A stretch of DNA of 59,570 nt from Hyphomicrobiales bacterium (GTDB lineage Bacteria > Pseudomonadota > Alphaproteobacteria > Rhizobiales > Xanthobacteraceae). A program made the translations under genes and the position numbers. The DNA is taken from NCBI GenBank assembly GCA_017305555.1, contig JAFKKM010000035.1:1-59570 (forward strand). The letters are read 5' to 3'. Shown here piece after piece: positions 53,543 to 59,570 of this stretch (positions are counted from its first letter, which is position 1; every line of letters starts with the position of its first letter). The notes under the pieces are model-generated. The model did not search any database. It saw only the letters and a program-made list of their open reading frames with translations, and was not told where the DNA came from.

Positions 53543-54679
53543 TCAATACTGCCGTGCTTCCGCGAGCCGCTCGGCATGATAATTGTCGTCGCCGAACAAT
53601 TCCTGGCAGACACGCGCGCGCTTCATGAACAGGCCGATGTCGAACTGGTCGGTCATGCCCATGCCGCCGTGCATCTGCACGCCTTCCTGCACCGCGCGGG
53701 TCGCAGTGGTGCCGGCGCGGGCCTTCGCCACCGAGACGGCATGGCTCGCCTTGGCGGCGTCCTGATCGAGCGTCTGCAACGCCTTCAAGGTCGCAGCGCG
53801 GCTGATTTCGATATCGATGTAGAGCGTCGCGGCGCGGTGTTGCAGCGCCTGGAATTCGCCGATCAGTTTGCCGAACTGCTTGCGCTCCTTGAGATAGGTG
53901 ACCGTGCGATTGAACACTTCTTCGCTGAGGCCCACCATTTCGGAGGCAACCGCGCCGCGGCCGATGTTCAGTACGGCGTCGAGCAGGTCGCTGCCCTGAT
54001 CGACTTCGCCGAGCACGGCGTCGGCACTGACCTCGACATTGTCGAAATTGATGCGCGCGGCATTGTGCGCGTCGACCATCACGGTGCGCTCGACGCTGAC
54101 GCCCTTTGCTTTCGGATCGACCAGGAACAGGGTCAGCCCACCGCGTTCGCCGGCGTTGCCGCCGGTGCGCGCCGCGACGATCAACAGGTCGGCGACGTGG
54201 CCGTCAACGACGAGGGCTTTCGCGCCGTTGAGTTTGAAACCATTGCCGGCGCGAACCGCCTGCATCGCGATGTTGAGCGGCCGGTGCTTGGCGCCTTCAT
54301 CGACGGCGAGCGCGGCGATCAGCGAGCCGTCGGCGATTTTCGGCAGGTAAGCCGCCTGCTGTTCGGCGTTGCCGCGCGTCAGCGCGGAGACGGCGAGCAC
54401 GGCGGTGGAGAGGAACGGCGAGGGCATCAGGTTGCGGCCGATTTCCTCCAGCACGATGCCGGCTTCGACCGCGCCAAGTCCGCTGCCGCCGAAATTTTCC
54501 GGCACCAGCAGGCCGGCGAAGCCCATCTCGGCAAAGCCTTTCCAGAGGTCGCGGGAGAAGCCGGTGGCATCGCGCTCGTCGCGCATCTTGCGCAGGTGCG
54601 CGACCGGAGCCTTTTCGTTGATGAAACCACGCGCGCTGTCGCGCAGCATGGATTGTTCTTCGGTGAGGACGAGGGGCAT
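53543..54679 (-). CDS. Acyl-CoA dehydrogenase, small-subunit type
   Basis: The 378-residue flavoprotein has the ACAD fold: N-terminal helices, FAEMGFAGLLVPENFGGSGLGAVE, a beta domain with GFKLNGAKALVVDGHVADLLIVAART, and C-terminal QALQHRAATLYIDIEISRAATL and GGMGMTDQFDIGLFMKRARV. The lack of a strong FAD/substrate signature in one half fits a heteromeric partner, like the small subunit of pimeloyl-CoA or steroid ACADs. It lies 166 bp downstream of the 394-residue ACAD; a repeat pair fills the spacer. Confidence 0.88.
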   Translation of the reverse strand: MPLVLTEEQSMLRDSARGFINEKAPVAHLRKMRDERDATGFSRDLWKGFAEMGFAGLLVPENFGGSGLGAVEAGIVLEEIGRNLMPSPFLSTAVLAVSALTRGNAEQQAAYLPKIADGSLIAALAVDEGAKHRPLNIAMQAVRAGNGFKLNGAKALVVDGHVADLLIVAARTGGNAGERGGLTLFLVDPKAKGVSVERTVMVDAHNAARINFDNVEVSADAVLGEVDQGSDLLDAVLNIGRGAVASEMVGLSEEVFNRTVTYLKERKQFGKLIGEFQALQHRAATLYIDIEISRAATLKALQTLDQDAAKASHAVSVAKARAGTTATRAVQEGVQMHGGMGMTDQFDIGLFMKRARVCQELFGDDNYHAERLAEARQY

Positions 54680-54716
54680 TTTTGATTCCGATCTCAGAGG
54701 TCAACGAAATCACAGC

Positions 54717-54834
54717 GTCGTCCCCGCGAAGGCGGGGACCTATACGCCGTGTCGTTCCGATTGAAAAATGATGTCGATGTCACGACAAACATGAGCTCTA
54801 GGGGTTATGGGTCCCCGCCTTCGCGGGGACGACG
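54717..54834. repeat. GTCGTCCCCGCGAAGGCGGGGACC repeat pair between the two ACAD genes
   Basis: Left unit 54717-54750 and inverted right unit 54801-54834 face each other across about 50 bases. This is the same family as at 48631, 53111/53490 and 59301, here without a gene inside. Confidence 0.92.
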
Positions 54835-54845
54835 AAGGAGAGGAA

Positions 54846-56030
<1,185 letters not shown>

Positions 56031-56092
56031 CGAAAAGGTTCCTGTTGGAATTTCGCACAATGGAATGGCCTTGCGCGCGTCGGCAGAACCTT

Positions 56093-56146
56093 AAAGCGTT
56101 TTCAAGCGAAGTGGAAACCGGTTCGCGTGGAGAAAACGCGTCAAAA
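56093..56146. repeat. AAGCGAAGTGG...CCGGTTCGCG element, copy 3
   Basis: TTTTCAAGCGAAGTGGAAACC and GGTTCGCGTGGAGAAAACGCG form the familiar imperfect palindrome of this dispersed family, just upstream of the large ACAD gene. Confidence 0.7.
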
Positions 56147-56234
56147 GGAGAGGTCACCTCCGGAATAGCAATATCCCGGTGCGCGCGATGCCCGCTGTGG
56201 TAGCGTGCGTCATTCTGAGCACCGAGAGAACGCC

Positions 56235-56783
56235 ATGCGCCTGAAACTGCTGTCGCCGGATGAAATGAGCGACGATCAACGCCAGACTTACGACGAGTCC
56301 ATCGCCAGCAAGCGCGGCAGTCCGCCGCCGCCGATGATGGCGTGGCTCAACAGCCCGGAGATGGCGCGGCACGCCACGCGGCTCGGCGCGATGCTGCGTT
56401 ACGACACCCAGTTTCCGGCGAAGCTGTCGGAGATCGCCATTCTGGTGACGGCGCGGCACTGGACCGCGCATTACGAATGGTACGCGCACAAGCGGCTGGC
56501 GCTGGCCGGCGGCATGGACCCGGCGATTATCGAGGACATTCGCTGCCGCCGCACGCCAAAATTCGACGACCCGCAGGCGCAGATGATTTACGACGTGGCG
56601 AAGTCGCTGCACGAGGGCAAGGGCATCGCGCAGCCGCTTTATGACGAGGCGGTGAAGATGCTCGGCGAGCGCGGCGTGGTCGAGATCATCGGGCTGTGCG
56701 GTTACTACACGCTGGTGTCGATGACGCTGAATGCGTTTCAGTTCGATCTGCCGGCGGGTGAAACATCCGAACTGGAGGCGTGA
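56235..56783 (+). CDS. Carboxymuconolactone decarboxylase family protein
   Basis: The 182-residue protein has the CMD/AhpD helical fold: FPAKLSEIAILVTARHWTAHYEWYAH near residue 58, which is the central helix pair. The CxxC of AhpD is absent, so it belongs to the decarboxylase-like branch rather than to the peroxidase-associated AhpD branch. Exact substrate is unknown; it may act on aromatic-derived lactones. GAGAG lies before the ATG at 56235. It is followed 4 bp later by the VOC gene, so the two are an operon. Confidence 0.88.
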   Translation: MRLKLLSPDEMSDDQRQTYDESIASKRGSPPPPMMAWLNSPEMARHATRLGAMLRYDTQFPAKLSEIAILVTARHWTAHYEWYAHKRLALAGGMDPAIIEDIRCRRTPKFDDPQAQMIYDVAKSLHEGKGIAQPLYDEAVKMLGERGVVEIIGLCGYYTLVSMTLNAFQFDLPAGETSELEA

Positions 56784-56787
56784 GGCG

Positions 56788-57300
56788 ATGACCGTGACAC
56801 CGCTCGAACGATCCGCGCGGCCCATCGCGGCAGGTACCCGCATCGGCCATGTCCATCTCAAGGTCGCCGACCTCACGCGTGCGCTCGGCTTTTATTGCGA
56901 TGTGCTCGGGTTCGAACTGATGCAGCGCTATGGCGATCAGGCTGCGTTCATCTCGGCGGGCGGCTATCATCACCACATCGGGCTCAATACGTGGGAGAGC
57001 AAGGGCGGCTCGCCGCCCGCGCCCGGCACCACCGGCCTGTTTCACACCGCGATTCTCTATCCCACGCGTGCGGCGCTGGCGGATGCGCTGGCGCGCGTGC
57101 TGGAAGCCGGCATCGAACTCGACGGCGCCAGCGATCACGGCGTCAGCGAGGCATTGTATCTGCGCGATCCGGATCAGAACGGCGTCGAACTCTATTGGGA
57201 TCGTCCCGAGGATGCGTGGCCGCGCAACGCCGACGGCACGCTCGCGATGTTCACGCGACGGCTTGACGTCGAGGGTCTGCTGCGCGCCCGCGAACCATGA
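56788..57300 (+). CDS. VOC (glyoxalase/dioxygenase) superfamily protein
   Basis: The 170-residue protein has two betaalphabetabetabeta modules. Possible metal ligands are H21 or H23 in IGHVHLKV, His in GLFHTAI near 87, and Glu in NGVELYW near 135. The arrangement resembles catechol-2,3-dioxygenase-like members. It is co-transcribed with the CMD-family gene; together they suggest breakdown of an aromatic or cyclic intermediate. Its last 50 bp overlap the convergent MFS gene. Confidence 0.88.
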   Translation: MTVTPLERSARPIAAGTRIGHVHLKVADLTRALGFYCDVLGFELMQRYGDQAAFISAGGYHHHIGLNTWESKGGSPPAPGTTGLFHTAILYPTRAALADALARVLEAGIELDGASDHGVSEALYLRDPDQNGVELYWDRPEDAWPRNADGTLAMFTRRLDVEGLLRAREP

Positions 57301-58489
57301 TCAGCGCGGCGGCAATCAGTTCCAGCGCGATACACATGATGAAGGGCGCGGTGTAGCTGCCGGTGAGATCGCGCAGCACGCCGATCACACCGGGGCCGAA
57401 GGCGTAGGTCACTTGCGCCACGGCGGTGTTGAGGCTGATGAGCACGCCGAAGGATTCGGCGGGGAAATCGCGCTGCACGATCAGCGCCGGCAGCGTGATC
57501 AGGTTGCCGACCGAGAAGCCGAACAGCGCGCAGGCGAAGTACACCGCGTAGGTGTTACTGAGGTTGATCAGGATCACCAGCGCGCAGGCCTGGCTCGCGA
57601 ACGACAGCGCCGAGACGAGGCGCTGGTTGAGCCGGTCGATGATAATCGAGAACAATAGCCGTCCGATCATCGCCATCGCCGTCAACAGTGCCACTGCGAT
57701 GGCAGCGTGCTCACGGCCGACGACGGGATCGAGGAACGCGATCAGGTGGACGATGACGCCGACCTGCGCGAACAGCACCAGCGCGAACGCGATCGCTAAG
57801 GTCAGGAACGCGACGTCGCGGAGCGCCATGGCGCGGATGCGCGCTCCGGACGGATTGCTGCTCGCGCCGGCTGCCGCGCGCGGCCGCGCCGGCGGTGTGC
57901 CGACCGCGAGCAGGATCAGCGGCACCAGCAGCAACGCGACTGCGGCGGCCGCCATCATCGCGCCCGTGAAGTGCCAATGGGCGACGGCGGCAGTGAGTAG
58001 CGGCACGCCGACGATGCCGCCGAAACTCGCGCCGTTCAGCGCCAGGCTGATCGCCATGCCGCGCTTGCGGTCGAACCACAGGCCGAGCGTGTTGGTGATG
58101 GCGCCGAGGCTGGTGCCGGCCCAGCCGCAGGCAAGCAGCGCATAGACCGCGTAGAGCTGCCACAGCGCATTGATGTGCCCGACCAGCGCGGTCGCGGTTG
58201 CCATGCAAAGTACGCCGGCGATCAGGCAGGTGCGCGCGCCGACCTTGCCGATGGCATCGCCGACGAACACCACCAGCGCCGCGCCGACGAGATAGTAGAT
58301 CGTCGTCGCAGCGGAGATCCACGACGTCTGCCAGCCGTGCAGGCGTTGCAGCTCCGGCAGGTAGACGCTCTGGCCGTAAAAGCCGAGCCCCCAACTGAAC
58401 GTCGCCATCACAAAGCACACCGCGACGATGCGCCAGCCGGGGTAGCGGATGGACGTTTCGTCGACGAGGGAGAGAGTCGTGGCGGTCAT
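57251..58489 (-). CDS. Major facilitator superfamily transporter
   Basis: The 412-residue protein has 12 predicted helices. MFS features include the cytoplasmic loop GDAIGKVGARTCLIAG between helices 2 and 3, FDRKRGMAISLALNGASFGG near helix 5 and a pseudo-repeat in the second half. Members of this branch often carry organic anions (monocarboxylate/oxalate:formate antiporter type), but the substrate is unknown. Tail-to-tail overlap with the VOC gene is 50 bp. A hairpin repeat lies upstream (58515). Confidence 0.9.
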   Translation of the reverse strand: MTATTLSLVDETSIRYPGWRIVAVCFVMATFSWGLGFYGQSVYLPELQRLHGWQTSWISAATTIYYLVGAALVVFVGDAIGKVGARTCLIAGVLCMATATALVGHINALWQLYAVYALLACGWAGTSLGAITNTLGLWFDRKRGMAISLALNGASFGGIVGVPLLTAAVAHWHFTGAMMAAAAVALLLVPLILLAVGTPPARPRAAAGASSNPSGARIRAMALRDVAFLTLAIAFALVLFAQVGVIVHLIAFLDPVVGREHAAIAVALLTAMAMIGRLLFSIIIDRLNQRLVSALSFASQACALVILINLSNTYAVYFACALFGFSVGNLITLPALIVQRDFPAESFGVLISLNTAVAQVTYAFGPGVIGVLRDLTGSYTAPFIMCIALELIAAALIMVRGRAADPRRQAVA

Positions 58490-58514
58490 GCGGGCCTGTT
58501 CGGGTGTTTGACGT

Positions 58515-58600
58515 CGTCATTGCGAGGAGCGAAAGCGACGAAGCAATCCAGTCCTTGCTTTATGGTTTTCTGGATTGCTCCGCCTTGCTTGCAATGACGG
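58515..58600. repeat. GTCATTGCGAG-type dispersed hairpin repeat, copy 3
   Basis: CGTCATTGCGAGGAGCGAAAG and CTTGCTTGCAATGACGG arms with internal GAAGCAATCCAG/CTGGATTGCTCC form a hairpin in the upstream region of the MFS gene. The 366-bp region 58490-58855 holds this and the next repeat and no gene. Confidence 0.85.
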
Positions 58601-58692
58601 TGATGTTGGATCTAGAGCGGCATCATAGTTGGAAGACGGCTGAAACAATTCGGCGACGGCCGAAGAATGAAATCAGGGAACAATCTCCCCTC

Positions 58693-58818
58693 CGTCATGG
58701 CCGGATTTATTCCGGCCATCCACGTCTTCATGGCGTGTCAGCAAGAAAGACGTGGATGGCCGCGACATAGGCGAGCAAAGCGACGCCGTTCTTCGAACGG
58801 CTATGCCCGGCCATGACG
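58693..58818. repeat. CGTCATGGCCGG pair with a 31-bp unit inside
   Basis: CGTCATGGCCGG (58693-58704) and its exact complement CCGGCCATGACG (58807-58818) bracket about 100 bases that include the GGCGAGC...GAACGG unit (58770-58800) also seen in tandem at 41146. Another palindrome inside pairs CATCCACGTCTT with AAGACGTGGATG. Confidence 0.75.
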
Positions 58819-58855
58819 ACGAGAGGGTGATGTTCGGATCGAGCCAACGCCCCTC

Positions 58856-59218
58856 TCACGTCCCCGGCTTGATCGGCTGATAGAAGAACCGCTCGCGGAA
58901 GATGCGGTCGCCGCGCCATTCCTGCCAGGCGATCTCATCGACCTTGAGCACTTTGCCGTCGTGGTCGGTGAGTTCTAATATCCAGTGGATCGCGACGCGG
59001 TCGCCGTCCACAGTCGAGCCGAGCGCCTTGGAATAGACGTGCTTCATTCGCGCCAGCACACCGCGCTCGTGCGCCACCAAGGTGTCGCGGCCGACGCGCG
59101 GCGGCGCGGCATTCTCCTGCATGGTGGCGTCTTCGGTGTAATAGCGCTCGATGGCGCCGGCATGATCGCCGCTCTCGACCACCGCGATGAATTCGTCCAC
59201 GCGCGCCCGCGTCGGCAT
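58856..59218 (-). CDS. SnoaL-like (NTF2-fold) protein
   Basis: The 120-residue protein has the NTF2/SnoaL pattern: RVDEFIAVVESGDHAGAIERYYTEDATMQENAAPP at the N-terminus, then HVYSKAL..VAIHWILELTDHDG and the C-terminal strand RGDRIFRERFFYQP. The fold binds small molecules and may be an isomerase or accessory protein. There is no specific catalytic pair that I can assign. The ATG at 59218 has GGGAGAGGCCG upstream. Confidence 0.85.
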   Translation of the reverse strand: MPTRARVDEFIAVVESGDHAGAIERYYTEDATMQENAAPPRVGRDTLVAHERGVLARMKHVYSKALGSTVDGDRVAIHWILELTDHDGKVLKVDEIAWQEWRGDRIFRERFFYQPIKPGT

Positions 59219-59250
59219 CGGCCTCTCCCTGTGCGTTTGATCACGACAGA

Positions 59251-59294
59251 GTAGAGCATGATTCCGGCGACCGGCACCCGCTTTTCGGACAACC
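59251..59294. repeat. TAGAGCATGATTCCGG element, copy 4
   Basis: GTAGAGCATGATTCCGG...CTTTTCGGACAA resembles the 18081 copy and lies just before the next repeat pair. Confidence 0.6.
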
Positions 59295-59300
59295 TCCGTT

Positions 59301-59428
59301 GTCGTCCCCGCGCAGGCGGGGACCCATACGCCGTGTCGCTCATGATGTGGGCGGCGATTATCGCAACCTTTAACAGGCGGTCCCGTTGATTATGGAGTCA
59401 GGGGTTATGGGTCCCCGCCTGCGCGAGG
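59301..59428. repeat. GTCGTCCCCGCGCAGGCGGGGACC repeat pair (right unit degenerate)
   Basis: Left unit 59301-59340 is intact; right unit 59401-59428 starts GGGGTTATGGGTCCCCGCC but diverges after GCGCGAG. The pair has a loop of about 60 bases. The 307-bp region 59219-59525 has no gene. Confidence 0.8.
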
Positions 59429-59525
59429 CCTCTGCGAAAGTATTTATTTGGCTGGGGCGTGATGTTTGGCCGGAGAGATCGCTGCTGAGGCGAGAGGGGT
59501 CTGTGTTCTGTGTTGGGTGGCGGCT

Positions 59526-59570
59526 TCAAGCAGGTCGTGCTGCGATCCGGTTGAGGTTGTAGGCGATGGC
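59526..59570 (-). CDS. C-terminal end of a probable transposase, cut by the window edge
   Basis: Only 14 codons are visible on the minus strand, AIAYNLNRIAARPA and a TGA stop. The AIAYNLNR ending is common at the C-terminus of DDE transposases of IS5/IS1182-like elements. The rest lies beyond the window, so the family is not certain. Confidence 0.45.
   Translation of the reverse strand, partial: AIAYNLNRIAARPA

Noticed and set aside
53576-54685. 369-codon plus-strand ORF
   Set aside because: It is antisense to the acyl-CoA dehydrogenase gene and shows no family signature.

Overview
The window looks like a chromosomal segment of an alphaproteobacterium of the Nitrobacteraceae (Bradyrhizobium/Rhodopseudomonas/Afipia-like). 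This is inferred from the high GC content, the protein families (AapJ-type binding protein, REC-DUF3369 kinase, BoxR, tethered NirK) and several dispersed palindromic repeat families typical of that group. The first 128 bases are an uninterrupted G run, almost certainly a sequencing or contig-end artefact. No rRNA, tRNA or CRISPR array was seen.

Left part (0.27-24.6 kb): mixed housekeeping and respiratory genes. These are an exported cysteine-rich protein, a nitronate monooxygenase, a thioesterase-like protein, a soluble hybrid histidine kinase, an ArsB-like transporter and a PDZ protein of the HtrA fold whose catalytic triad appears to be lost. They are followed by a four-part nitrite reductase (anchor, cytochrome c, cupredoxin, NirK), a 3-hydroxyacyl-CoA dehydrogenase, a metallo-hydrolase, an amino-acid binding protein, an L,D-transpeptidase, a cytochrome bd oxidase (cydAB plus a DUF2474 peptide), an ECF sigma factor, a two-gene response-regulator/kinase unit, a feruloyl-CoA synthase and an NAD-dependent epimerase-like protein.

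Centre (24.9-39.1 kb): an aerobic benzoyl-CoA (box) catabolic island. A five-gene branched-chain-amino-acid-type ABC transporter probably imports the aromatic acid. BoxR (XRE domain fused to a shikimate-kinase-like domain) is divergent from benzoate-CoA ligase, an alpha/beta hydrolase and a DUF309 protein, followed by boxC, boxB and boxA. Ligase makes benzoyl-CoA, BoxAB epoxidises it and BoxC opens the ring. No boxD-type aldehyde dehydrogenase is in the window. A TGCA-N6-TGCA site lies before boxC, a 13-codon leader ORF is coupled to the ligase, and near-identical hairpin elements fill both the boxC-boxB and boxB-boxA spacers.

Right part (39.1-59.5 kb): small genes and repeats, a polysaccharide deacetylase, an OmpA-like protein, a UPF0104 membrane protein, the complete phosphate regulon phoR-pstSCAB-phoU-phoB with a three-repeat Pho box, an acyl-CoA dehydrogenase pair, and CMD, VOC, MFS and SnoaL-like genes. 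The right edge cuts through a probable transposase.

The most unusual structure is the repeat-nuclease association. A GIY-YIG nuclease gene lies exactly between 34-bp inverted copies (33/34 identical) of a repeat that elsewhere in the window occurs as short empty inverted pairs. A DUF559 nuclease gene is bracketed in the same way by a different repeat family. Both look like nuclease-bearing forms of REP-type elements.
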